A stretch of DNA of 64,000 nucleotides, from contig MU385855.1 in NCBI GenBank assembly GCA_022497145.1, positions 372,001 through 436,000 on the forward strand, given 5' to 3'. The notes beneath the pieces are model-generated. The model made no database searches. It was not told the DNA's origin and saw nothing but the letters and a program-made list of their open reading frames with translations. Positions within the stretch are counted from its first letter, which is position 1. Each line of letters begins with the position of its first letter. This stretch comes from Rostrohypoxylon terebratum. Its lineage: Eukaryota; Ascomycota; Sordariomycetes; Xylariales; Hypoxylaceae. The translations under genes were made by a program, and so were the position numbers. This document shows positions 1-12,036 of the stretch, piece after piece.

Positions 1-3000
1 CATTTCGATTATTGAACGATAGAACACTTGCAGCGATTCGCGGCAATAACCGGGATAACAAGCCAGTCTTACCTAACTTGGAAAGTCAGGGGTATCGTCG
101 GTGCTTCGTCTGGTCACCGTCAAATCGAAGGTGTAGGATGTGAGGATGTATGTATGTACTGCTGTAGGACGGTACAGTATGCATGTGTACGATGTATGTA
201 GGTACGTACATACATCCACACACATATGTACATCCTACACGTACCCGTGGACATCCCACATACCACATACCGAGGATGATGATGCGCTGGATATGCTGGT
301 GCTGATACAGTACTAGAATGTCGGATTATGGATTCCCTTTTCTCGTTCAATTTGGATTTTGGATTCTGGATTCTGGATTCCTTAGCAGTCTAGCTTGGCC
401 GTCAGCGATGCCGCACGCGCACCAATCCTAAACCAAGTGGACCCTCGTATCCTATGAGATTTTAGTCATTAGAAAAAGCTGGCGTCTGCCATCAACAAAG
501 GGATGGGACAGGATGGATCTTGTAATTCGAAAGGGGCTAGCGGGTGAAACCGGTCGAGATAGTAGAAAATATCCAAATAAATGTAGGACCGTGTTCGGAG
601 GCCAGGTTTGAAATCTGATTGACGGCATTGGATGTGTCGACATTATCGACATTAATATGCAAATTCTAGTTTAGATTAGTAGATTAGGAAGTCGTCGTAA
701 GTGTTTGTATACGACGGTATCGCAAATCGCGAATTGGGGAATTACTCTGCAATATGGGCAGGTCAAAGATAAATGGTCAATGGCAAGTTGTGAGTAGTAG
801 GAATGTGACGTAGCCCTTTATCAGCAATTGAAATTTTTTCAAGGTCACGATCTATCTCAGGATTTTGCGGCGTGCAGGAGCAGAGGAGCATAGGAGCAAG
901 GTAACACAGCAATACCTTATTTGTATGGAGGTAACTCCGTACCTTAAATGGAACCCTTGAGCTTGACTTCCACTTTCTGTTCTTTTTGTGGATGTTCTGT
1001 CGCGTTTAAACACTTCAAGCTTCAAGGTTTATTAGTTGGAACTCTTTACTCTTAGACTGGCAGACTGGAAAGGTCGGCAAAAAATGAAGTCGCGAGCCGG
1101 GTCAAATATCATCCCCCCAATGAGCTGAAAGTCTGACGACCCACAGCTATCCACGGCGATCAATTGATTCGCAATGCAACGATACATCTCTCTAGTATCT
1201 ACGTACCTACAGGCTACCAGCCTACCCGTACTTTCGTGCGCCATCATTAGCCTCACATTACGTAACCCCGTTAGCTTTCTGACATTTACGACGTAAATGA
1301 CTTCCCCTTCCCACATGTCCCCACACATCCATGGGTGTGAACTTGAATGTACCTATGTACAATTCAGGAATTGGTCCTCCGGAGGTTCTCCACCCCCCTC
1401 CAGCCCTTCTGCCCCTCTTACTCAGCCCCACGTCGGCTCCGCTCCAAGGTTTCTATCTTTTCTTTCCTTTTTTTTTCTTTTACTGTATTCTAGCGGACCA
1501 AAGGCGCTTAGACGCTCGCCTTAGCTCGCCAAACACGTCGCCGTTGTGGTTCGGGAGATGTCCTTGACGGCATGATCTTATGATATTTTTCGCTGTAGTG
1601 CTAATCTGACGCATTCGAAAATACATAGGTCGTATATAGCTACACAATGGATCGCGATCTAATTCCGGGCGTCCGATACTATTGCCCAGGACTCGGGGCT
1701 GGACCGTAGGATCTCAACGACGACAGCCACACCACTTGGCAACCTCACCGGCTTAGTTACACGGACGGACAGCACCGGCGTCTTATAGGGCGATATTTAG
1801 TATAGACCGTCTGAACGTCGCCTCCCACTTCCTCACTTTCTCTTATATTCGCAGCCAGACACAACCAGCCTTGCCCTTTCTTACAGATTATCTCAATTGA
1901 TTTAATTCATAATTCGCTTAGTTGGGCATCAACATCAATTCCACCATTCGGGTCTCGGTAAGCCGATCCTTGTTATGTATTTTCAAGTGTGGGGAGGATC
2001 GTGAGTATCAGACCTATTATACTCCTATTACGTCGTATACTATCATGCTATCGTGTAGTAGTATAGATAATAATAACAGGTAAATAACCTGTTTGGTTAG
2101 CTTGTTCTTGGTAGGATTGACCCTTTACACTAACCGTGCTTCATTTGAGCACATCAATATCAATAGCTTCTTTCCTAGGCATGTCTTGTCGTTGCTTACC
2201 CTTTATCATTCCCTTAATCCAGAATTCAAGCTCCTTACCTCCGGAACATCTAGGAACCTCAAAAACGATTATTCTCTTACTCTACCTAGTACTACTTATG
2301 TATTGTCCTCTTTTGAGACGCAAAGATCATGAGATGATCCAGAGTAACCAGCTAAGGTTAGTTTACTCCGCAACGCATGACGACGGTTTTTTTTCGCAGC
2401 TACACTAGAGCCAAGAATGACCACGTCCTCATTTCCAACCCCAGAATCTGGGATTCTTGGCCTAGGCTTCCTGGGGTCCCCGCAACATTTCAGTAAATCC
2501 TCCCTCTTGCCCGATCCAACCATCGACACCTTTCCAGGGGTTTACCTTAGCTTGGTTACTTGGTCGAAAGTGGCGTTGACGTTGGCGTTACGAGGATAAG
2601 ATAGGATATTCGCACATACCTAGGACCTAGGTAGAGTTTCCCCAACGTATAAAAATGAGATATCCCTACAGTAAATGATTAAAAACGGATGTCCTAAATG
2701 GGCAACCCGCATAATGTTTTCTAACTTAATGCATAGCTCTACGTACTATGCAGTGTGTTTACGGAATCACGCCACATGCTAGCTGATTACATATGGACCA
2801 TCTAGACCTCAGTTATCCCCCTTACAGGACAAAGGGAATTATTCGAAGACGAATCGTATCGCTGAGTTGTTCGCATCAGTGTACCTGTGGCGTTCTAAGC
2901 TGACATCACAGCGTTGGATTTTCTTCCTTAGGGTCCAAGGGATTCAGATAGGATATGTATGTCATTGCAAAGCCCTAGCCTAGTTGAATTCCACACCATT

Positions 3001-4492
3001 CTGACTCCTATCCTCCATGTCCGAATCTAGGTGTCGCACGAGACCCTTAACTCGCGGAGGCGGGGTCTGCAGCACCATTTACTATGACGTATAGAGATAT
3101 GGATGTCTTAGCCACCTGGCAGAGTCACTTTCGGCGCGAGAATCGGTGGTGAAAAATATGAGAACTGACAAGAACCGACATAGAAACATCTAGTTGAATC
3201 GCCACAATCAATGGCCAAGCCTGACTTTACTAATCAATTGAAGAAAATTCCTTCCCGCCACTATCTCTTTAGCAAATGAGGCTAGATATAGAGACAACCC
3301 GGCCAACTCGGGGACGCTGGAGGGGCTCCGGTCACGGTCATACGACAGCTGAATCGGCGGCTACCCCATCGGCAACAGTATGCGGAGACCCTCCACCGGC
3401 GCTCGGAATCATCGGGGAAAGGTGGGATACCGAATCTTCCCCGGAGATGGAGTTCGGAAAGGCAATAAATTTGGGCTGAGGTGACACATGCCTAGCATAT
3501 TTTCTTTGAGAGTTCTTCTCTTTGTTGTACTAGTCATCCAACACACCGCTAACGTGTCGAAAAACGAATTCTTACGTACTTATCCAGATACCGAAATATC
3601 CGTGGCCTCCTGGAAATCTAAAGGTTGTCGCGGCTAAGTGCTCATCGCGCCTATCTACGAATCTGTTGGAGCTTTCGCTTTGTGGGATATATGTTTCGAT
3701 CGATCTACCGACGTTGCTATTTGAAATCCTCACAGCAGGAATATACACAGTACCGCGAAGGAGATTTCTTAAGGTCCGACGACGACGTAGCATCTCAAAT
3801 TCTCAATAATTGGACCATCGCTAGGTAGCTGGAAAAAAAAGGCAGCCCCCTATTTTCGGTGAGATGTCGGAGAAAAGGGACAGGTAGCCGGCATTCCCTA
3901 GTGGACGAGATGTGGATTCTAAAGCCGCTGTATTATATCTCTCATATTTGAGCGGTGGGAAAATCCCCATAGTTTCGAGCGTCTTCGCTACACTATTTAG
4001 CTCCCTTATCTTCGAATTAGCAGAAGTAGGTATCATTGGAGGCTGGCTAGGTACCGATCGTGCCGAATTAGTTCCCTACGATCGTCGTGCATAAAAGCTT
4101 AGCATCCATCGTAGATGGCTAAAATGGCTTCGCGACACGTTCCATTTTGGAGTGGGTATGTACTATCTACGGGTATTTGAGACTTGGAGTTAAGCGACGG
4201 CCCACCATGGGAGGTGTTACAGTCACAGACCGCTTGGATAAACATGTGTAGAATTATTATGCATAGGATAGATGTCTTCTAGAAGTCGGCTCGTGTTCTT
4301 GTTTTAGCCCTATGATGCTTGGTATCATTCCGAAATACTATCAACCTAACCAACACCTGCCTAGAATACAATCGTCGTGAACATGAAATTTACCGCCCCT
4401 GAGCATTTCGGGCCAGATACAGTAGGTGCGTATCCAGCTGAAATCTGGTGGTGGAAATTCTAGGAGCCATCCAAAATCATTATGGAGGCCCA
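1..4492. other. Intergenic, no gene supported
   Basis: This stretch lies left of the first supported gene. All reading frames are short (the longest is about 98 codons), lack recognisable domains, and do not join through plausible splice sites. Visible structure: four tandem copies of a GGATTYT heptamer (354-381), TGTATGTA-rich sequence around 145-235, a pyrimidine tract near 1455-1490, and a 16-base CCTAGG-type word at 2618-2633 that recurs exactly at 59071-59086. A GC-rich island at 3290-3450 contains several CGG/CCG words, as in fungal promoters, but no gene follows it directly. Confidence 0.6.
354..381. repeat. GGATTYT heptamer, 4 copies
   Basis: There are four consecutive heptamers, GGATTTT, GGATTCT, GGATTCT and GGATTCC. 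It is a short minisatellite-like array in noncoding DNA. Confidence 0.8.
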
Positions 4493-6241
4493 CTAATGAA
4501 GAAGCCCTTCTTCTCCATCGTCTTTCCGTATTTCCTTCCACTCCTCCTCGGTGACGTGTAAATATTGTGAAAGCATAGTTGTGCCAGCCCAAATCTCACC
4601 AGAGAGGAGGAGATTAACTATATCTAACTGGATAATATTCGCAATTGCTCTCCAAGTCAGCCCCCCTAAAAAGCTTCCATCATACATATCCTCATAAGGA
4701 AGTCCCCTTCTGCGTGCGAGAGCTCTTGCTACTATTGGAGACGCATGAGAAGCCAAAGGTATGAAGAGGATGTTCGTGACAAAGTTGGAGAGAATGTCTG
4801 ACGCAAATGAGCTTGGTAAGTTGGTCAAGGGGTTGACTGCGTATATGGGCGCCTCTTTGGCCTGCTGCCGAGAGTCTCCTGAGAAATTAGGACGGAGCTC
4901 GGCTGACCAGACCCCGGTTTGCGGCTCGGTAGATTCGCTAGTGTCCACGTCGAAGCTGATCAAAGTCGGGTTGACCATCTCAGCATCCTCCTCGTCGGTG
5001 CCGTATTCGTCACCGGCACGACTTGATAATGTGCTACGTCTCCTAATTGATCCGACCGGAATAGTTTCGCCACTAGGTTGATCCATAGTCAACGATGTGG
5101 GAGCATCGGCTTCCGGATTTTGGTGTCTGATCTCTCGATCAGCTTCCCCCAAGGTCGGAGATTCCGGAAGGGCTTGCCTCTGAGTAGTGCTTGCATTTGC
5201 AGTTGTTGTCAAGTTCTTTAAACTGAACGTGGGTCGTGGTAGGCGTCTGCGGATGCGAGTTCTCAACTTAGTGCACGTCCACTGCCAGACGGAACCATAA
5301 ACATAAAATGTAGCATAAGGAGCCACATTCACTAATAGCTTGCCGACCCAGCCTAATACACTGGAAGTATCTAATGATTCGGGTAAGGGTGGTGCAGAAA
5401 AGGGTGAGGCGCTAGAAAAGGGTATGAAAAAAGTAGGACTCGGAAGCCACGGAGATCCAGGTATCAGGTCCAGGCGTTGCATCGTGAGAAATAAGTGTAA
5501 GTGGAATCGAACGTATTCTATACCGGCAAGGAGCCTTGGATATGTTAATGTTTTATCACTAGTAATGTGTACCGTACGATTTGCTTACCATGGATGTCCC
5601 GTTTCCGTATATGACCTTAAATATCTAGCAGTCAATCGCAGCCCATGCGTAACCATGTGGCATGGATAACCTGCAAAGAACAGTTGTAGGAAGGAGTGAC
5701 TTCTCCACTCTGTTTGTAATAATTGAACAAACGAAACGTCTGCACGTTGTTTATAGACCTGGTAGTGTTAGCGCATCTGGAAGGGAATGCATACGAAGTT
5801 TAGAGAGATATCGTAACTTACTAAGATACGTCGTCGTATGTTGAGGACGCCCCATGTATTCAATATCACAAGGGATGCACCGAGTTGGTATAAAGTTCTT
5901 CCTGTGTCGCTTTCATACTCCTGATGTTGTCTTGCCAATTCCACGTCGGCCATGTTGATGCCGGTGCTCTCAGGTTCAGCGACTCCAATCACGAGCATGA
6001 CTTCGTTGTGAGCGCGGATGACATCCTTGATGATATGTTTGGTCCGAGAGTTGACGATACGCCCTAATCCGTCATACTCCTTCTCAGGTTCGTGAATGTC
6101 TTCCGGACCTTCACCTTGAACAACATCATCATAAGGAGATCGGCCCTATTTTTGTTATTAGAGATTGAAGGTCTTCTATTCCGGGGTTGAGTGCTCAGTG
6201 CTCACCAATGCTAAGGATGTTAAAGGTTCGAGTCTCCCCAT
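4493..6241 (-). CDS. Unrecognised fungal membrane protein, 4 exons
   Basis: I do not recognise the family. The gene was rebuilt as exons 6241-6206, 6145-5822, 5758-5589 and 5534-4493, giving 523 codons before the stop. All three introns (60, 63 and 54 bp) have GT/AG ends, the last two with CTAAC/TTAAC-like branch sites, and every junction keeps frame. The N-terminal third is charged (EKEYDGLGRI...). It is followed by a hydrophobic patch around LYQLGASLVILNTWGVL, then by a conserved-looking block GHPWLLAGIEYVRFHLHLF. The middle is Ser/Thr/Pro-rich and probably disordered. The C-terminal 110 residues hold two hydrophobic segments, one near DILSNFVTNILFIPLAS and one near AIANIIQLDIVNLLL. An organelle-membrane protein is possible. 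It is divergent from UTP13 across about 0.57 kb. The gene model is good; the function is unknown. Confidence 0.75.
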
Positions 6242-6806
6242 AGTGAAATAAAGAAATAAAGCACGTTTGCCGCATTAAAATAGAAGGTACCAAGGCAGAT
6301 CTTGATGCAACATTTCTTTAATCTTGGGAAGTTTTTGTGAACGGGAACAGTGCGTCCATCTAGTTTGAAAAAAGAGTTTTTTTTCCTTTTTTTTTCTTTT
6401 TTTGCGGAAAGCTTCCAGAGGACGTTGTTGTCAGTTGAACTGTTTGAAGTTGTTCTTGATATGGATGATTGAATTATGTCCAAAGATGGTAGTGGACCCG
6501 CTGGAAGTTACGCGATGACAACGCTGTCACGGTTTCCTTCGTCACTGTAGAGCATGAGTTAGCGCTATCCAATCATTAAAAGCTTTTGACTGTGGTGCAC
6601 TTAGCGCCCCTAACCTCCGTTACAATTGGCTATGAGCCCCGGAAAGAGCACCTAGCATTGCAAATACTACTAGGTACTTCGTATCCACCTGATGCAATAC
6701 CGCCTTATCGATAATGAACCGACCCTCAAAAATTTCTTGAGCATTCCGCCAGCGAAGAATACAACGAAGAATTTACAACCTAGTGGTATGAATTTCGGGT
6801 TCCGAA
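6242..6806. promoter_or_regulatory. Divergent promoter region
   Basis: This is the intergenic space between the divergently transcribed four-exon membrane protein and UTP13. It contains an uneven T/A-run tract (about 6366-6402) typical of nucleosome-poor fungal promoters. No clear TATA box was seen, and no gene is supported in it. Confidence 0.5.
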
Positions 6807-9645
6807 ATGGCCAATAAAGCGCCATTTAAGACAACTTTCGAGGCGATCGAAGTCATCCGGCCAATTTTTACAGGTGGCTCTGTCGCATTGGAGAATGGCG
6901 CCCGGATCCTCGCGACAACTCTCGGAGAAGATGCAGTCTTGACTGACATCAAGACCGGAAAACACATTACAACAGTTGAAGGGGTCTGTACACGACTATC
7001 GCTGACGACAAGCTTGTCGCTAATTATTTTTATCATAGGACGGAGAACTAATATCTACTTTGACGTGTAAGTCCATCCATAGATAATAGTACTACTTAAT
7101 CATCTGTGCCAGAGCTCATTGAAATGCAGTAACCCCGTCAGGATCCCACCTTATCATATGTTCTCGTTCGCTGTCTATGCGAATATACTCACTCAAAAAG
7201 TCAAGCGATACGATAGAACCTCAATTAGTCCGAACTTTGAAACCTCACACAACCCCTGTTGTCGTTTTGGCCGTCGATAGAACCAGTACTCTCCTCGCGA
7301 CCGGAGGAACCGACGGATCAATAAAAGTTTGGGATATTCACGGCGGTTATGTCACACATACCTTCCGAGGACCTAGCGTGCTAGTGTCTGCCCTCCATTT
7401 CTTTGAAATCGCTGCGGGATCGACACATGCCCCGGAGACCGACAAGGATAAGAAGAAGAGAAGGAAATCCAAAGGAGCGGCCGAAGATGATCGAGACGAC
7501 ATACCCTCTACGGCGAGGTTCCGACTAGCCTCTGGGAGCCAAGATGGAAAGGTTCGCGTATGGGATCTACATAAGAGGAGCGTTGTAGCAAACCTTGATT
7601 CACATGTCTCAGACGTCCAAGGCCTAGATTATTCACCTGCTCAAAATGCACTGGTGACTGCTGGTAGGGATAAGACTATCAGGTGGTGGGACACGAAATC
7701 TTGGAAAGTGCGAAAGGTCACTCCATGTTTTGAGCTCATCGAGGCGGTTGGCTTTATCGGTGATGGTCAGCTCACCTATAGTGCTGGCTCGAACGGGTGT
7801 CTGCGTCTGTGGGCTACAGATACTGGGCGAGAACTTACGAAAGAACAAGCACCAAAGCCCGAAACAGAAGCTTTCGTGGGGGCTATTTATCATCCAGGTC
7901 TTCCATTCATCATATGCATCCAGGTTGATCACACTTTATCTCTTTACCCGATCCCTTCCCAGGCCGACGATCTATCTCCAATCGCACCGCTCGAGCCGTT
8001 CCGCCGTATCTCAGGGACCCATGATGACATTATAGACTTGCGCTATCTGCTACCCGATCATTCTGCAATGGCTTTGGCGACAAATTCTGAAGACATCCGA
8101 ATAGTATCAGTTACTGAGCCCAAGTCTGGAATAAAAACTTTGGTATCCTCCGAATATTTTGGACAGGATATCGCCCTTCTCAAGGGTCATGAAGACATAA
8201 TTATATCGCTTGATGTCGATTGGTCTGGACATTGGGTCGCTACAGGCGCAAAAGATAATACTGCGAAGCTATGGAGGGTAGACCCGGCCAATAATTCATA
8301 TACCTGCTGGGCAACATTTCCGGGACACGCTGAATCCGTCGGAGCGGTGGCGTTACCACGAAACCGACCGGCAGAGGGCTCTAAAGCACATACCGACCCG
8401 CTGAGCCACCCACCTCCATTCTTAGTCACAGGGTCTTCCGATCAGACTATTAAAAAATGGGAAATACCGCGAGAACCACAAAAAGGTGCTAAGGCAACCA
8501 TACGAGCTGGTTATACGCGAAAGGCTCACGACAAGGATATCAACGCTATCGATATCAATCACGCGTCTCGTTTGTTCGCCTCGGCTTCCCAGGATAAAAC
8601 TGTCAAGATCTGGTCGATAGAAGAAGGTGAGGTCCAGGGAATCCTCCGTGGGCATCGCCGAGGTGTGTGGTCTGTTAGTTTCGCTCCCGTCAACACTCCG
8701 GTGCTCCAGGGCGAGCAAGGTTCTGTGGCCGGAAAGGGTGTTGTACTCACAGGGAGCGGAGATAAGACTGTTAAGTTGTGGAACCTTACGGATTATACCT
8801 GCTTGAAGACGTTTGAGGGGCATTCAAACACCGTCCTCAAAGTTGTATGGCTTAACATTCCACCGAATGAAGAACGTGGTATAAAGCCCATACTTTGTGC
8901 TAGTGCTGGTGGAGATGGTCTGGTGAAAGTATGGGATGTCAACTCTGGCGAGAATGAGTGCACGCTCGATAACCACGAAGATCGGGTTTGGGCTCTCGCG
9001 GTGCATCCCGACACGAACATGATTGTCTCTGGTAGTGGCGACTCGACCGTTTCATTCTGGAAGGATACTTCGAGTGAGACACAAATTGCGACTAATGAGG
9101 CGGCCCTCAAGCGAATTGAGCAAGAACAGGAGCTCGAGAACTACGAATATGTGGGGGCTTACCGTGAAGCAATCACAATGGCGCTTCAGCTCAACCACCC
9201 CCGCAAACTTCAAAGTCTCTTCGAACGAGTGGTCAATTCAAAGACGCCCGACGCAGGTAGCCTTTCGGGTCTAACGGCTGTTGACGAAGTATTAGCTTCT
9301 CTCTCCGACGAGCAACTGTTCTTGCTTCTTTTGAGATTGAGAGACTGGAACACCAATGCCCGAACGGCACCCATGGCCCAGCGCATCTTGTGGACCCTTA
9401 TAAAAAGCTACCCAGCGTCGCGCCTCTCCAATTTAAATGTAAAAGGAGCCCGGGGTCAGAAGAGTCTGAAAGAGGTCCTGAATGCGCTCAAGGTCTATAC
9501 CGAGAGACACTATAAGCGCATGGAGGAGCTGGTTGAAGAAAGCTATCTAGTGGAATATACCCTCCAGGAAATGGATAGTCTGGCACCTAGTTTAAGCGGC
9601 TTGAAGTTGATAGAAAACAGCGATGCAGATGTCATTATGACATAG
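6807..9645 (+). CDS. utp13: UTP13, WD40 subunit of the U3 snoRNP
   Basis: Utp13 is a nucleolar WD40 protein of the UTP-B module in the small-subunit processome, needed for early 18S pre-rRNA processing. The model has three exons, 6807-6983, 7039-7066 and 7130-9645 (906 aa). The middle exon is only 28 nt and supplies DGELISTLT, which restores the first propeller blade; the next exon continues LTPSGSHLIICSRSL. Two WD40 propellers follow, with repeats such as TGGTDGSIKVWDI, SGSQDGKVRVWDL, TGAKDNTAKLWRV, SASQDKTVKIWSI, TGSGDKTVKLWNL and SGSGDSTVSFWKD. The last ~140 residues (YREAITMALQLNHPRKL onward) form the helical Utp13 C-terminal domain. A basic Lys/Arg patch after residue 180 may be a localisation signal. 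The first intron uses a weak GTCTGT donor. Length fits the family. Confidence 0.95.
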
Positions 9646-9935
9646 ATTGCACCTATTTGTTTAGGCAGTAAATTAATTCTGTATAGACTGGTCGATTATA
9701 TGCCAATGGGTGCAGGCGGTTTTTGTCCAGGTAGGTAGTTCGCGTTGTACAACCCTCGAAATAAGAGTTAGTCTGTAGGTAGGTACCTAGTATGTATATA
9801 TGGTGAATTTATCGTTATATATATTGTCGCATGGCTTTGGTAACAATTACCATAGACGAATATTGCTTTATTTACAGATCAGATCATAGGGAGTCCATAA
9901 ACGGGTATATATGTAACATCAGATAGAATCCGACA

Positions 9936-10734
9936 TCATTTTTGCTTCTTCTTAGCCTTCAATGCCGTCATCTTATCATCCCATTTCTCCCAACCAGCTT
10001 GGCACAGATCTTCCTCCACGACAAGATCCCTTATTCTGAAGAACTTCGCTATCGGCGTCTCCAGCCCCCACGCCAACAAACCCGACCGCCGCACTAGAGC
10101 CGTGATGACGAACCAGCCGACAGCGCTCACGGTGCCCGCGGCACACCCTACGAACACCTGCTTCTCGGTGTGGTAGTTCAGGTATATCCTGCTCCAGGCG
10201 ACGGCGGCGGCGCCCGCAGCCACGACGGCGCTCCAGGCGGCCCTCTCCAGCATGCTCATGGGGGTGTGGTTTCTGCGGCGGACGCGCGGGCTCGGCGGCT
10301 GGTGGCGCAGCAGCAGGAACAGCGCGACGGAGACGGCGAAGTAGGCGACGAACTGCGCGTGGCTGCTCGGCATGCCGTACCCCTTGCCGTTCATGCGGCG
10401 CGGCCGCTCCTCCTTGATCAGCCGCTTCAGCACGAAGTTGATCGCCTCGCAGGCCAGCTGGCCCGCGAACAGCAGCGCGATCTCGATCTCCCGCGTCGAC
10501 CAGATCAGCGTCGCGTACATGACGCAGAGGCCCTGCGGGACTAGGGCGAGGAAGGCGCAGAGGTAGGATATCGGGTCGGTGGGGTCCTGTGAGGAGGAGA
10601 GGGGGTTAGTAATGGTTAGTCTTTTGATGATGCGCCGGTGTCGGGATGGCGGAGTGTTGGATGGAGGGGATTTGGGGACTGACATAGTGGACGTGTGTTA
10701 GCGATAGAGACGCCAACACAGGTTCGTCGGCCAT
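9936..10734 (-). CDS. cax4: Dolichyldiphosphatase CAX4
   Basis: Cax4 is an ER membrane PAP2-superfamily phosphatase that dephosphorylates dolichyl diphosphate on the lumenal side, recycling the lipid carrier for N-glycosylation. The model has two exons, 10734-10684 and 10586-9936 (233 aa). Exon 1 encodes MADEPVLASLSLTHVHY, and the join reads into DPTDPISYLCAFLALVPQG, as in relatives. The intron (97 bp) has a GTCAGT donor, a CTAAC branch and a CACAG acceptor. An in-frame ATG at 10685 overlaps the exon 1 end and the donor, and should not be taken as the start. The phosphatase motifs are present: KRLIKEERPRR, GMPSSHAQF, and SRIYLNYHTEKQV with the Gln typical of dolichyldiphosphatases. There are four to five hydrophobic helices and a Lys-rich end (LKAKKKQK) resembling an ER-retention tail. 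Third positions are very GC-rich compared with UTP13. Confidence 0.94.
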
Positions 10735-12036
10735 TTTCACAGGTAGGAGGAAGTGCGTATAGAGCGTGGAGTTTGGGTTTTAAGGCTATCTGTCTTAATG
10801 GAGTACTTTTACCGATGCATTGTTCGTAGACAATTTATATCTTAAGGCTTGGGTGCAAATGTGAAGAGAGGTGGGAATGGTGACGTGTGATTGTTCCAAA
10901 GGATACGAAGTAGAAGTAGCTAAGCTATCAATTGAATAGACATTCATGTATGGCAGCACGAGAACCGAGTTGGCCCGTTCGACGCTACCCCGGGTACCTC
11001 ACAATGTCACAATATTGATGGTTGGAAAGAGGAGACGCGGCTAGAAGCTGGCTAAAAATTTACAGGTTGTCTTGGGACTCGATGTCGTTTCGTCATTGGG
11101 AATTGTACCTAGTACATTAGAAAAAAAGTACAGCTGTACACCTGGGAAAAAGGGAAAAAAGTAGGGAAGCCAGCTGTCTGCCAGTTGGTGTATAACTGCG
11201 CTGACGATTCTTAGCGTCAAAAATAAATCCAAATTTGGTGGAAAATGCAGAGGTTAAGTGCATAGCTGACAAGGGTCTACCCTGCTAAACCACTATGGGA
11301 AGACGGTCAACTGCAGTGGTGCTGAATCTCTGCTAGCCTGGAGGGTGCTGGGTTTAATAGAGCTTACAGCCATAAGCTCCATAAGCTCCAGGGCTTAAAT
11401 CATCGTCATAGTGAATTTTGCCCCTCATTGTCGATATCGATAGCAGCATTTGTGATCCTTCAACCTTTTTGCGACCCACTCTACTTCTATTCTGTGTCGC
11501 CGTGAGACTCATACTCATACTCATACTCATACTTGTACACCTATTTCTGTTCTTTCTCTTTCACGGCCACATGTGATTTCTTATTTGAATTAGATTCTAG
11601 GTATACAACATCTGACGAGTTCGAATTATTCATCTGTCCCTCTCGTCCCTCCTTCTTCCGTAAACCTTCAACCTTCTACTCCGACATCTGGACGATCTCT
11701 CTGCATGCTGCCAAGCTCGTCGCAGTCATCGCAGTAATCTACCGATATCGCCTAATTCTTGAACTCTCCCTCTTAACGATAAGCTTTCTCGAAGACTAAT
11801 CATTTTTGCAAAACAACCTTGCATAGTTCCCGAAACAAATTCTTGGAGCTTTTTGTTCTTCGCCTTTTCAATCATCCTGTCACACTTACAAAAAGATGCG
11901 ATAGCAACAGGCCAACACACCAATTGTTCAGCAAGTCAATAAACTATCATAAAGTTGCCGAGGCAACCGACGGAGATGTTCACAAGCAATCACAGCCTGT
12001 CACAATTTCATGGCAACCGATAGCACCTAAGACAAC
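10735..12036. promoter_or_regulatory. Divergent promoter, CAX4 / RBR ligase
   Basis: This 1.3 kb lies between two divergent genes. It contains a pyrimidine-rich segment (about 11460-11700), typical of a fungal core promoter and 5' leader, and four perfect copies of ACTCAT at 11507-11530. A leader intron for the RBR gene is possible but could not be proved. No additional gene was seen. Confidence 0.5.
11507..11530. repeat. ACTCAT hexamer, 4 copies
   Basis: Four exact tandem hexamers are followed by a degenerate fifth copy (ACTTGT). They lie in the pyrimidine-rich part of the RBR-ligase promoter or leader, about 510 bp before its ATG. Confidence 0.85.

Noticed and set aside
3276..4094. GC-rich island and frames suggesting a decayed gene or transposon
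   Set aside because: Translations show no family motif, and the short frames do not join by splice sites.
10170..10544. 124-codon plus-strand frame opposite CAX4
   Set aside because: It is antisense to a GC-rich gene with intact PAP2 motifs; the composition is an artefact of C/G-ending codons.
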